A stretch of DNA of 64,000 nucleotides from Myxococcales bacterium (GTDB lineage Bacteria; Myxococcota_A; Polyangia; Nannocystales; Nannocystaceae), in NCBI GenBank assembly GCA_020633295.1, contig JACKDW010000019.1:1-64000 (forward strand), written 5' to 3'. The position numbers and the translations under genes were made by a program. Positions within the stretch are counted from its first letter, which is position 1. Every line of letters begins with the position of its first letter. Shown here piece by piece: positions 34,911-43,630 of the stretch. The notes under the pieces were generated by a model. The model saw only the letters and a program-made list of their open reading frames with translations. It did no database searches and was not told where the DNA came from.

Positions 34911-37025
34911 TCACCGCGCGTCGACCCCACCCGCTTCTCGACCCTCGTCCGCGTCGTCTGCCCCGAACTCGCCCGCGTCCTCCTCGATCCCGGCCGGATC
35001 GAGCAGCAGCGCGCGCGCGCGGGCGACCGCGTCGTGGGGCCCCGCGACCGCGAGCACGTCGCCGCGCCGCAGGATCTCGCGCCCCGTCGGCGCCACCACG
35101 TCAGCGTTCGTGTGGGCGATCGCCAGCACGACCGCGCCTGTACGCGCGCGCAGGTCGAGGTCGGCGAGCGAGCGGTTGATCGCCGGCGCGTCCTCGGTGA
35201 TGCGGACGGTCGTCGCGCTGCCGAGCCCGCGCAGCAGGTCCTCGAGCTGGGGCTCGCGCGCGCGGTGATCGTCGCGGCGCAGGAACTCGATCAACGCCAG
35301 CGTCGCCGAGTGCACGTGCTCGCCGAGCGGACCGCCGCTGCGCCACAGCAGCAGCGCGCTCGGCAGCAGCGCGACGCCGAGCACGACCACGCCGGCGCCG
35401 GTCGGCACGAAGGGCTGGGTCACCGCCGTGACCAGGAGCCCCGCGGTCAGCAGGGCCGCGAGCTGCAGGCCCACGCCCATCGCGCGGCGCGAGGTCGTCG
35501 TGAGGTCCGCGCGCCCGCGCGGCGCCTCCGGGAACACCGACTGCGCGAGCGCGCCGCCGAGGTTACGGGCCGCGCGCGTGAGCCCCCAGGCGAAGGGGAA
35601 CACCAGCACGCCGACCGCGATCACGACGGCCGCGCTCGCGATCGCCGGGCTCACGCCCGCGCGGCTGACGATCCACGCGCTCCCGCGCGAAAGCCCCAGC
35701 GAGCCGGCGATGACGAGCGCGCTCACGGCGAGCGAGTCGAGCACGATGACCCGAAGGCCATGTCGAACCTTGCGCCGCTCGGGGGAGCGGCCGTCGCTGC
35801 GGCGCAGCGCGTCGAGCCACGCGGCGTAGAGGCTGAGGTTGGTGCGCAGGCGCTGCGGCAGCCGCCGCTCGATCCCGGCGAGCAGCGTCGGCGCGACGCG
35901 CAGCGCCAGCGGCGTCGTGAACGCGGTGAGCACCGACGCGGCGACGATCACCGTGTACATGAAGGCGGGGACGACCCCGGCCGCGGTCCCGATGCCCATG
36001 ATGATGAAGCCGAACTCGCCGATCTGCCCGAGCGCGAAGCCGGCGTGCCCGGCCCGCCGGAGCCCGAGGCCGCTCAGCAGGCCCGCGCTCGTGACGAGCA
36101 GCCACTGCAGCGCGAACACGGTGCCGGCGACGGCGAGCGAGGCGCCGAGCTGTTCGAACGCGAGCCGCGGGTCGACGGACATGCCGACCGAGACGAAGAA
36201 CACCGCCGCGAACACGTCGCGCAGCGGCGCGACGAGGTGCTCGTAGCGCGCGCCGAGCCCCGACTCGGCCACGAGCATCCCGGCGAGGAAGGCCCCGAGC
36301 GCGGGCGAGTAGCCGAGCTGCTGCATGCCGACGGCGGCCGAGAAGCACAGGCCGAGCGCGAACACGGTCGAGACCTCGGGGGAGCGGATCGCCCACACGC
36401 GACGGGCGACGCGCGGCACCAAGAACAGGCCCAGGAGCACGACCGCCGCGAGCACGCCGAGCAGGCGCCCGAGCGTCGCGAGCAGGGCCGCCGGCGCCAG
36501 GCCGGCGCCCTCGGCCACGCCGGTCACGATCGCGATGAGCACGATCGCCACGAGGTCCTGCAGCACGAGCACGCCGAGCACGAGCGCGCGCACCTCGTCC
36601 GGCGGGCGGTGGAGGTCGAAGACCTTGGTCACGACCATCGTGCTCGAGATCGCCACGCTCGCGCCGAGGAACACGGCGCCGACCGACGACAGCCCGAGCA
36701 GCTGGCCGAGGGCGCTGCCCGCCCAGAACATGCCGCCGATCTGCACGAGCGCCGTCACGCCCGCGAGCGGCAGGACCCGGGCGACGCGCCCGAGGCTGAA
36801 CTCGAGGCCGACGGCGAACATCACGAGCACCACGCCGAACTCGGCGAGCTCGTGCACGCGCTCGCCGTCGGCGAACAGCGGGATCGGGATGTAGGGCCCG
36901 ACGATCAGGCCCGCGAGCAGGTAGCCGAGCACGGGCGGCTGCCGGAGCGCGCGCGCGATCGTGCCCGTGACGGCGGCGACGCCGAGGACGATCGCTAGAT
37001 CCGTGACGATCGAGGGAGCGGACAT
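34911..37025 (-). CDS. CPA2-family cation/proton antiporter (KefB-like) with TrkA-C domain
   Basis: 704 aa. Residues ~5-390 contain the Na+/H+ exchanger fold with ~12 helices (PPVLGYLLAGLIVGP, LAEFGVVLVMFAVGLEFS, FLGASVAISSTMVV, LVLQDLVAIVLIAIV, LGAFLAGMLVAES, LGQIGEFGFIIMGIG). Further hydrophobic helices (~430-560) follow and a C-terminal TrkA-C/RCK-C regulatory domain (~590-680; TGREILRRGDVLAVAGP). Exchanges K+ or Na+ for H+ at the inner membrane. The TrkA-N nucleotide-binding domain of KefB/C is replaced by extra membrane helices. ATG 37025 precedes a conserved N-terminus. DUF3124 follows. Confidence 0.88.
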   Translation of the reverse strand: MSAPSIVTDLAIVLGVAAVTGTIARALRQPPVLGYLLAGLIVGPYIPIPLFADGERVHELAEFGVVLVMFAVGLEFSLGRVARVLPLAGVTALVQIGGMFWAGSALGQLLGLSSVGAVFLGASVAISSTMVVTKVFDLHRPPDEVRALVLGVLVLQDLVAIVLIAIVTGVAEGAGLAPAALLATLGRLLGVLAAVVLLGLFLVPRVARRVWAIRSPEVSTVFALGLCFSAAVGMQQLGYSPALGAFLAGMLVAESGLGARYEHLVAPLRDVFAAVFFVSVGMSVDPRLAFEQLGASLAVAGTVFALQWLLVTSAGLLSGLGLRRAGHAGFALGQIGEFGFIIMGIGTAAGVVPAFMYTVIVAASVLTAFTTPLALRVAPTLLAGIERRLPQRLRTNLSLYAAWLDALRRSDGRSPERRKVRHGLRVIVLDSLAVSALVIAGSLGLSRGSAWIVSRAGVSPAIASAAVVIAVGVLVFPFAWGLTRAARNLGGALAQSVFPEAPRGRADLTTTSRRAMGVGLQLAALLTAGLLVTAVTQPFVPTGAGVVVLGVALLPSALLLWRSGGPLGEHVHSATLALIEFLRRDDHRAREPQLEDLLRGLGSATTVRITEDAPAINRSLADLDLRARTGAVVLAIAHTNADVVAPTGREILRRGDVLAVAGPHDAVARARALLLDPAGIEEDAGEFGADDADEGREAGGVDAR

Positions 37026-37209
37026 ACGCGGCGCGGTCGAGCCCGAGAGCTTATCGCGGGCGCGCCCGCGTGGCACCTTCGTCCTGGGCCGCCCGCGCGC
37101 GGCCGGAGCGTCCGTGTGGGGTGCCCGCGCGGCCAGGCGCGCTCGGAGACTCTATCCGCGCGGCGCGCGTTCGTATAGAGAGCCCAGGCGCCCGCGCCCA
37201 CATGAACCC

Positions 37210-38217
37210 ATGGACATGTCTTTCGCCACGCGACCCCACGCCCGCGCGCTCGGGCGCACGCTCGGCTTCACGCTCGGGCTCACGCTCCTGCTCACGCCTC
37301 GGGGGGACGCGCGCGCCTGCCAACCGATCCCGCCAGGCTTCACCCGCACGATCCCCGAGGCCGGGCAGACGCACCCCGCGAACGCGGCGGTGATCCTGTA
37401 CGGCGTCGCCGACGACCCCGCGTTCGCGCCGACGGTCACGGTCGACGGGATCGAGGCCGCGCTCACGGTCGTCGACGCGCTGAGCGAGGATCGCGTCGCC
37501 TACGACGCGCGCGTCGCCTACGCGCTCGAGCCGCCGCCGCTTTCGGACCAGGTCGTCGTGTTCTCCTACTGCGAGGGCGGCGACGTGTGCGGCACGCCGC
37601 GCGAGCTGGACTTCACCGCGGGGCCCGAGGACCTCGAGCCGCCGGCGGTCCAGGACCTGTCCCTGGATCTCCTCAACCATCCGAGCGCGCCCTACGAGCC
37701 GGGCTGCGGCGCGACCTCCTACGCCCACTACTGGGTCCGGCTGCGGGGCGACGCGCCCACGCCTGGGGCCGCGGCGCCGGTGTTCCTCCGCGTCGAGGGC
37801 CCCGGCGTCGACGCGCACCTGCGCGACTACGAGGGCGGCGCGGTGGTGCTCGCGCACGGGGTGGAGGAGCCCGTCGATCCCGTCACCGCGTGCTACCGCG
37901 TCACGCCGATCGACGCCGCGAGCAACGAGGGCGAGATCGCGGAGGTCTGCGGGGCCTGCCGGGCGCAGGAGCTCACGATCGCCGCGCCGCTGGTCGAGCT
38001 CGCCGAGCCCGCGTGGACCGACGACGATATCGTCGCGGGCGGCCCCTGCGACGACGGGGCGCAGGAGGACGACGCGGGCTGTCGCGTCGCCAGAGCAGGT
38101 CGCGCGGCGCCTGCCCTCCTCGCCCTGCTGCTCGTCGTCGGACTGGGTCGTCGCCGCGGTCCGGCGCGACGCTCAGGGCTTGGCGTCGACGCCCGCGATG
38201 AAGTCGGCGACGCGTGA
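37210..38217 (+). CDS. secreted protein with MYXO-CTERM-like C-terminus
   Basis: 335 aa. Signal peptide (LGFTLGLTLLLTPRGDARA), then an Ig-like beta-rich exported domain with several Cys pairs (CEGGDVC, VCGACRAQE). The end has the features of the MYXO-CTERM sorting signal: GC within DDAGC, hydrophobic APALLALLLVVGLG, then RRRG, so the protein is likely processed to the surface. No enzymatic motif is seen. The final 45 bp overlap the 3' end of the convergent lipase gene. Start at ATG 37210 or 37216. Confidence 0.7.
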   Translation: MDMSFATRPHARALGRTLGFTLGLTLLLTPRGDARACQPIPPGFTRTIPEAGQTHPANAAVILYGVADDPAFAPTVTVDGIEAALTVVDALSEDRVAYDARVAYALEPPPLSDQVVVFSYCEGGDVCGTPRELDFTAGPEDLEPPAVQDLSLDLLNHPSAPYEPGCGATSYAHYWVRLRGDAPTPGAAAPVFLRVEGPGVDAHLRDYEGGAVVLAHGVEEPVDPVTACYRVTPIDAASNEGEIAEVCGACRAQELTIAAPLVELAEPAWTDDDIVAGGPCDDGAQEDDAGCRVARAGRAAPALLALLLVVGLGRRRGPARRSGLGVDARDEVGDA

Positions 38218-39309
38218 CCACGCGGCGGTGAATTCATCGAGCCCGAAGCCGCTCAGCGAGCGCAGCCAGTCGTTGTGCGGCGGCGCGTGCGAGGGCCCCT
38301 CGAAGAAGCCCAGGATGTCGAGGTGATCGGCCCACACGGCCGCGATGACCTCGTCGCGGACCTGGGAGAGTGTGGGCACGATCGCGTCGTTGGCCTCGGG
38401 CGTCGGCGCGACGCCGAAGTCCCGCCGCAGCGTCCGCAGCTGCGCGCTGGTGAGGTCCGCGGCGCCGCTCGAGCCCTGGGCGATGAGCGAGTGCAGGGTG
38501 CGGTAGAGCGCGTAGCTGGCCTGGCCGAAGGGACCGAGCCCTGTCTTGACGACGCCGCCCAGGGTCGGCGGCTTCGCCTGCAGGACCACGCTCCCGTAGC
38601 GCACCTCCGAGCGGCGCGTGCAGCGTGTGTTGAACAGCTCCATCGCCGGCGGCGCCAGCTGCGGCAGCAGCGAGCGGTCGGCGCTGATCTTGCGGAAGAA
38701 CTCCTCGATGAGCTCCGCGTGCTCGTCGCTGAAGTCGTGCAGGAGGTCGCGGTACAGCTGCTCGAGGATCCCGCCGCGGGCGCCGACGAGCGTGCTGACG
38801 GGCGCGAGGACGTCGGTGAAGCGCGTGATGATCGGCAGCGGCACCCGGCCGACGCGGATCGTGTGGATCGTCGCGGTCGAGAGCACGCGCAGCAGCTGCT
38901 GCCCGAGCACGCTCGAGAGCACGTCGGCGAGCGGGGAGCCGCGGTGCGGCGTGGCCACGGAGATCACGCTGCGCGCGCGCGCGAGCACCCGCGGCACGTC
39001 ACGCGTCGTCGGCAGCTCGGCCCCCGGCGCGAGCAAGAGGCGCGCGTCGAGCCCTCCGGTCGAGTGCCCGACGATGTGCACGTGATCGCCGTCGACGCTG
39101 GTGGCGTCGATGGTCTCGAGCAGCGTCGAGGCGCGCCGCGGGAGCGACGAGGTCGGCAGCACGCGGACCTCGTGCAGCGACGCCGCGACCCCGCGCGCCG
39201 CGAGCAGCGGCGGGAGCACGCGGCGAACGTGCGCGAAGTACTTGAAGTCCCCGAAGTTGGCGAAGCCGAAGAACCCAGGGACGAGGTAGACGTGGTGGCT
39301 GCCGCCCAT
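38173..39309 (-). CDS. alpha/beta-hydrolase, lipase-like
   Basis: 378 aa. N-terminal HHVYLVPGFFGF (strand and oxyanion turn) and the nucleophile elbow GHSTGG with S83 mark a lipase/esterase of the alpha/beta hydrolase fold; SVISVATPHRGSPLADVL is the usual segment after it. Asp and His triad members cannot be fixed without alignment. No signal peptide is visible, so the enzyme may be cytosolic or act on intracellular lipids. Its 3' end overlaps that of the MYXO-CTERM gene by 45 bp on the opposite strand. Confidence 0.8.
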   Translation of the reverse strand: MGGSHHVYLVPGFFGFANFGDFKYFAHVRRVLPPLLAARGVAASLHEVRVLPTSSLPRRASTLLETIDATSVDGDHVHIVGHSTGGLDARLLLAPGAELPTTRDVPRVLARARSVISVATPHRGSPLADVLSSVLGQQLLRVLSTATIHTIRVGRVPLPIITRFTDVLAPVSTLVGARGGILEQLYRDLLHDFSDEHAELIEEFFRKISADRSLLPQLAPPAMELFNTRCTRRSEVRYGSVVLQAKPPTLGGVVKTGLGPFGQASYALYRTLHSLIAQGSSGAADLTSAQLRTLRRDFGVAPTPEANDAIVPTLSQVRDEVIAAVWADHLDILGFFEGPSHAPPHNDWLRSLSGFGLDEFTAAWSRVADFIAGVDAKP

Positions 39310-39502
39310 CGAGCGGGCCCAGTGTGCCCCGCCCCGCGCCCGAGCTCAACGCGCCGCCGCGCGTATGGAGAGGGGGTCCTCGTCGCGCCTCGACCCCACG
39401 CGGCGCGACGCCACGGCCGCGGGGTGAACGCCCGACGCGCTGGTGGTCGGGGTGGTACCGTCGACGCCGACGAGCCGCGATCGCGGACCGGAGGTGCCGA
39501 CG

Positions 39503-39787
39503 ATGTGCCGAAACATCAAGCTGCTCTACAACTTCGAGCCCCCGGCGACCGAGGATGAGATCCGCGCGTCGGCGCTGCAGTATGTCCGCAAGGTCAGCGG
39601 GATGCGGCAGCCGTCGCGCGCGAACGAGCTCGCGTTCCAGCGGGCCGTCGACGGCATCACCGCGATCACCCGCCACCTGCTGCTCGAGGCCCTGGAGACG
39701 AGCGGCGCGCCCCGTGATCGCGAGGTCGAGAGGGAGCGCGCGCGCGAGCGCGGACGACAGCGCGTCGCGCGGGCCCACGACGGCTGA
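39503..39787 (+). CDS. DUF2277 family protein
   Basis: 94 aa, ATG at 39503 with a perfect GGAGGTG site 7 bp upstream. MCRNIKLLYNFEPPATEDEIRASALQYVRKVSGMRQPSRANELAFQRAVDGI fits the DUF2277 family almost through its entire length, including the N-terminal MCRNIK and the final PRDREVER. A helical protein of unknown function, widespread in Actinobacteria and Proteobacteria. Confidence 0.88.
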   Translation: MCRNIKLLYNFEPPATEDEIRASALQYVRKVSGMRQPSRANELAFQRAVDGITAITRHLLLEALETSGAPRDREVERERARERGRQRVARAHDG

Positions 39788-39795
39788 GCGCGCGC

Positions 39796-40680
39796 GTGCC
39801 CCGGTCCGCCAGCGCCGCGTGGGAGATCGACGCGCGCCGACCCGCGTTGACCTCCGCGTTGACCTCCGCGTTGACCTCCGCGTTGACCTCCGCGTTGACC
39901 TCCGCGTTGATACCCGTGTTGCTCCCCGTGTTATTATCCACGTTGACCCGCGAGACGAGCGCCTCGCCGCGTCGCCCGAGTCGAACGCCCACGCGCGGGT
40001 GGTCGAGGCTCGCGCTCGCGGGGTGTTCGCTGCTGCTGGCCTGTCGCGCGGCGGCGCCGGAGCCGGAGCCGCAGGCGCTGCCGCCGCCCTCTACTCCGAT
40101 TCCTACTCCGCCCTCTACTCCGATCCCTACTCCGCCCTCCACTTCGACCCCTCCTCCGACCGCGACCCCGCGCCGCGCCGCGCCGACGACCGCGACGCCA
40201 TCGACGACGATCGCAGCACCCGCCGAGGTCACCGAGCCCGCCGCGCCCGAGCCCGCGCCCGTCGAGCCCGCGCCCGTCGAGCGCGTCGATCGGTGCGCCC
40301 CGCCCTACCCGGTGCGACCGCCGACGCGCGCGCCGCAGGAGGATCTCGACTGCATCCTCAACCCGAGCTGTCATGATTCACCGACGGTCGTCGAGCACCC
40401 CGAGCGCCCGCAAAAACCTGCCCTCTCGGACATTCGAGATCCGCTGCGCGCGGCCCGAACGCGCGCGCTCGCGTGCGGAGCGGGCCGCGCCCCCGAGGGC
40501 GCGTGCGTCGTCTACCAGCTCGTGCTCCTCGGCGAGTCGGGCGCGGTCGAGCGGGTGTGGACGCTGACCGCCGACGCGCCCGAGGGCGTGCTGCGGTGCG
40601 CCGAGGAGGCGCTGCGCGAGATCCGGCTGCCGCGCTTTCGCGCGCGCTCCCTCGGCCTGCAGGTGAAGCTGCGCTGGTGA
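39796..40680 (+). CDS. putative lipoprotein with Pro/Thr-rich linker and repeated N-terminus
   Basis: 294 aa from the GTG at 39796, but the start is doubtful: 39796-39940 encodes LTSA repeats from a 12-bp tandem repeat, and a TTG at 39943 would give a normal lipoprotein (SRLALAGCSLLLAC). A Pro/Thr/Ser-rich linker (IPTPPSTPIPTPP) follows, then a ~100-residue C-terminal domain with three or four Cys (CILNPSC, LACGAG, GACVVYQLVLL) whose end (VKLRW after LPRFRA) resembles the TonB/AgmX-type C-terminal fold. Function unknown. Confidence 0.5.
   Translation: MPRSASAAWEIDARRPALTSALTSALTSALTSALTSALIPVLLPVLLSTLTRETSASPRRPSRTPTRGWSRLALAGCSLLLACRAAAPEPEPQALPPPSTPIPTPPSTPIPTPPSTSTPPPTATPRRAAPTTATPSTTIAAPAEVTEPAAPEPAPVEPAPVERVDRCAPPYPVRPPTRAPQEDLDCILNPSCHDSPTVVEHPERPQKPALSDIRDPLRAARTRALACGAGRAPEGACVVYQLVLLGESGAVERVWTLTADAPEGVLRCAEEALREIRLPRFRARSLGLQVKLRW
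39844..39909. repeat. 12-bp tandem repeat, five units plus partial
   Basis: GCGTTGACCTCC repeats five times without mismatch, then GCGTTGA. It lies at the 5' end of, or just before, the lipoprotein gene and encodes LTSA in that frame. Confidence 0.9.
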
Positions 40681-40817
40681 GGAGACGCCGTCACGCGGCG
40701 TCGAGCTCGTCGCGTCTCCGCCGGGCGACGCGCGAGCACGCGGGGGCGCGCGCGGGCTCGACGCGCGACGCGTGGACGCGCGCGACGTCGCGCTGGATGT
40801 TGCATGCGCATAAATAC

Positions 40818-40835
40818 ATGTCTTTATAGACATGA
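40818..40835. promoter_or_regulatory. 18-bp palindrome, copy 2 of 2
   Basis: CATGTCTTTATAGACATG, 7-bp perfect arms with TTAT centre, in an A+T-rich island 85 bp upstream of the recombinase start. Identical to the copy at 26527 in 15 of 18 positions. A TTGCAT at 40801 and TTTATA at 40824 could be promoter elements overlapped by the palindrome. Confidence 0.5.
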
Positions 40836-40919
40836 ATAATACGCGGCGCGCCTCCGCGCCGCGATCTTCGAGATACTCGACGTACGGCTCGCCGCGAGCG
40901 CGCGCGGGCGGGAGACGCG

Positions 40920-41978
40920 ATGACGATCAAGATCCGGCAACGCACGTCCGCGAGCGGCAAGACGCACTGGCAGGCCGACATCCACGTGATGCTGCCCAGC
41001 GGCAAGCTGCTGCGTGAGCGACGGATGGCGCAGGGCCGCAGCGAGGCCGCGGCGCTGCGCTGGGCCAAGGCCCGCGAGGCCCACCTGCTGCGCCACGGCA
41101 AGGGCCCGCGCGACGACGGCGGCGCGCGGGCGCCGAAGCTGATCGACTTCGTCGAGCAGTTCCGGCGCGACTACCTGGTCGCCAACCGCCTGCGCCCCTC
41201 GACGATCCAGAGCTGGGACTCGGTGCTCTCGCAGCACCTGCTGCCGGTGGTCGGCGGCCTGCGGCTCGACGAGATCGGCCCGCGCGAGGTGCAGCTGCTC
41301 AAGCAGCGCCCGCTGGCGGCGAGCACCACTAACTTCGTGCTCGCCAAGCTCGGCGCGCTGCTGCGGCAGGCCTGCGAGTGGGGGCTGATCGCGCAGGTCC
41401 CCAAGATCAGCAGCGTCAAGGAGACCTCGCGCGCGCCCGAGTACCTCTCCTTCACCGACTACGCGCGCCTGCTCGAGGTCGCCGAGGACCCCGTGACGCG
41501 GGTGATCGTGCTGCTGGGCGGCGACGCCGGGATGCGCTGCGGCGAGCTGCTCGCGCTGCGCTGGCGCAACGTGCACCTCGATCGCAACCGCATCCACGTG
41601 TGCGAGAACGACGTGCGCGGGCACGTCGGGCCGCCGAAGGGCGGGCGCGACCGCTGGCTGCCCATGACGAAGCAGCTGCGCGGCGAGCTCGAGTCGCTCG
41701 AGCGCCGCGGCGAGCGAGTGCTGTGGCGCGGCGACGGCGAGCCCATGAGCCACTCGGCGGTGACCTTCCGGCTGCACAAGGCGATGCGGCGCGCGGGGCT
41801 CGGCAAGAAAGGGCCGCACACGCTGCGGCACACGTTCTGCTCGCACCTGGCGATGCGCGGCGTCTCGGCGGTCAAGATCCAGCGGCTCGCCGGCCACGCG
41901 AAGCTCGCGACCACGCAGATCTACATGCACCTGGCCCCGAGCTCGCTCGAGGACGCGATCGAGGCGCTGGGGCGCTAG
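40920..41978 (+). CDS. tyrosine site-specific recombinase (phage-type integrase)
   Basis: 352 aa, ATG with GGGAGA 5-10 bp upstream. N-terminal Arm/SAM-like domains (DFVEQFRRDYLVANRLRPSTIQSWDSVLSQHLLP) and a C-terminal catalytic domain with the full active site: R206 (DAGMRCGELLALRW), K240 (PPKGGRDRW), H300/R303 (HTLRH), H326 (GHAKLATTQ) and Y335 (QIYMHL). It should therefore be active in strand exchange. No excisionase, phage or conjugation gene is next to it and no attachment repeat was recognised, so it may be a domesticated or solitary recombinase. Codon usage looks like the neighbours. Confidence 0.92.
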   Translation: MTIKIRQRTSASGKTHWQADIHVMLPSGKLLRERRMAQGRSEAAALRWAKAREAHLLRHGKGPRDDGGARAPKLIDFVEQFRRDYLVANRLRPSTIQSWDSVLSQHLLPVVGGLRLDEIGPREVQLLKQRPLAASTTNFVLAKLGALLRQACEWGLIAQVPKISSVKETSRAPEYLSFTDYARLLEVAEDPVTRVIVLLGGDAGMRCGELLALRWRNVHLDRNRIHVCENDVRGHVGPPKGGRDRWLPMTKQLRGELESLERRGERVLWRGDGEPMSHSAVTFRLHKAMRRAGLGKKGPHTLRHTFCSHLAMRGVSAVKIQRLAGHAKLATTQIYMHLAPSSLEDAIEALGR

Positions 41979-42159
41979 GCCGAGACCAAGCGCCCCGCGC
42001 GTCCGACCCGCGCGAGTCGACCGTGCGCGCGTGGGCGCGTCGAGCACGGGCGCGCGCGCGCAGATCAAGCGCCACGCGCCCGGCGGACGCCGGCTCGTGG
42101 ATCGAGCTTTGCAATCGGTCGGGCGCGAGCCTTGCCGACTCGGCTCGAGGACCACGACC

Positions 42160-43482
42160 ATGAAGCAGCAGTCCCTCCCCATGTTCTGTGACCAGTGTGA
42201 GCAGTCGTTTCGCGGCGCCGGGTGCGTCGACCGCGGCGTGTGCGGGAAAGACCCCGACGTCGAGGCCGCGCAGAAGCTCCTGCTCTACGGGGTCAAGGGC
42301 ATGGCGGCGTACAAGGCCCACGCGCGGCGCCTGGGCAAGACGGACGCCGAGGTCGAGGCGTTCATCGAGTCCGCGCTGTTCGCGACCATGACCAACGTCA
42401 ACTTCGACCTCGAGCGCGTGCTCGAGATGGCGCTCGAGTGCGGGCGCATGAACCTCCGCGCGATGCAGCTGCTCAACGACGGGCACGTCGAGGCCTTCGG
42501 CGCGCCGTCGCCCGCCGAGGTCGTCGAGGGGATCCAGGACGGCCCCGGGATCCTCGTCACGGGGCACGACCTGCTCGATCTCAAGCACGTGCTCGACGCC
42601 GTCAACGGCACGGAGATCAAGGTCTACACCCACGGCGAGATGCTGCCCGCGCACATGTACCCGCGCCTGCGCGAGCACCCGAACCTCGCCGGGCACTACG
42701 GCGGCGCGTGGCAGAAGCAGCGGCGCGAGTTCGAACGCTTCGGCGGGCCGATCGTCGCGACGACGAACTGCGTGCTGATCCCGAACCACACCAACACCTA
42801 CGGCGCGCGCCTGTACACCATGCGCGAGGTCGCCGTGCCCGGCTCGCGGCGCCTGACGGACGGGCAGCTCGACCAGGTGGTCGCGCACGCCCGCGAGCTC
42901 GGCGCGCTCACGCCGAGCGAGCAGACGCGCCAGACGGTCGGCTTCCACTACACCGCGATCCTGCGGCACGCGGGCGCGATCGTGGACGCCGTCAAGTCGG
43001 GCGCGATCCGCCGGTTCTTCGTCATCGGCGGCTGCGACGGCGCCGAGCCGGGGCGCAACTACTACAGCGACTTCGCCCACGGCGCGCCCCAGGACTCGGT
43101 GATCCTGACGCTGGGCTGCGGCAAGTACCGCATCCGCGATCACGACTACGGGACGGTCGCGGGCCTCCCGCGGCTGCTCGACATGGGGCAGTGCAACGAC
43201 GCCTACGGCGCGATCCAGGTCGCGCTCGCGCTCGCGGAGGCCTTCCGCTGCGGCGTCAACGACCTGCCGCTCGATCTCGTGATCTCGTGGTTCGAGCAGA
43301 AGGCCGTCGCGGTGCTGCTGACGCTGCTGCACCTCGGCGTGAAGGGGATCCGCATCGGCCCCAACCCGCCGCCCTTCCTCACGGCGAACGTCATGACGGC
43401 GCTGCAGGAGCGCTTCGACCTCCAGCTGATCGGGACCGACGGCCGCGCCGACGTCGCGCGCGCGATGGCGTCGGCGAGCTGA
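42160..43482 (+). CDS. hcp: hybrid-cluster protein (hydroxylamine reductase / NO reductase), short form
   Basis: 440 aa, ATG with CGAGGA 8-9 bp upstream. The N-terminus MFCDQCEQSFRGAGCVDRGVCGK has the C-X2-C-X8-C-X5-C cluster motif, and downstream Cys/Glu/His residues of the hybrid 4Fe-2O-2S cluster are apparent (TGHDLLDLKHVLD, TTNCVLIPN, VIGGCDGAEPGR, LGCGKYR). Hcp reduces hydroxylamine in vitro and acts as an NO reductase in nitrosative stress. The protein is ~110 residues shorter than the usual 550 aa: the segment after the N-terminal domain is shortened, as in class III proteins. No hcr reductase gene is adjacent. Oxygen-sensitive cofactor in a presumed aerobe implies use under low oxygen or NO. 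Confidence 0.92.
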   Translation: MKQQSLPMFCDQCEQSFRGAGCVDRGVCGKDPDVEAAQKLLLYGVKGMAAYKAHARRLGKTDAEVEAFIESALFATMTNVNFDLERVLEMALECGRMNLRAMQLLNDGHVEAFGAPSPAEVVEGIQDGPGILVTGHDLLDLKHVLDAVNGTEIKVYTHGEMLPAHMYPRLREHPNLAGHYGGAWQKQRREFERFGGPIVATTNCVLIPNHTNTYGARLYTMREVAVPGSRRLTDGQLDQVVAHARELGALTPSEQTRQTVGFHYTAILRHAGAIVDAVKSGAIRRFFVIGGCDGAEPGRNYYSDFAHGAPQDSVILTLGCGKYRIRDHDYGTVAGLPRLLDMGQCNDAYGAIQVALALAEAFRCGVNDLPLDLVISWFEQKAVAVLLTLLHLGVKGIRIGPNPPPFLTANVMTALQERFDLQLIGTDGRADVARAMASAS

Positions 43483-43529
43483 CCTCGAGGCCACGGAGAA
43501 TTTCGCGGCGGCCGGGTACGAATTCCCGT

Positions 43530-43553
43530 CCGCGCGCGCGTCACCGCGCGCGG
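43530..43553. terminator. GC hairpin between convergent genes
   Basis: CCGCGCGCG (43530-43538) pairs with CGCGCGCGG (43545-43553), a 9-bp stem with 6-nt loop between the stops of hcp and the APH-like gene. Weak evidence because such CGCG words are common in this genome. Confidence 0.35.
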
Positions 43554-43630
43554 CCGACGGGCCCCCGCGCGCTCGATCGGATCGTCGACGGGTCGCGGCC
43601 TCGCCGCGCCGTGAGCTCGCGCAAGCGGGC

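Noticed and set aside
40680..42160. Integrated prophage or genomic island around the recombinase
   Set aside because: No phage genes, no tRNA, no flanking direct repeats found by eye and no composition break in the coding sequence.
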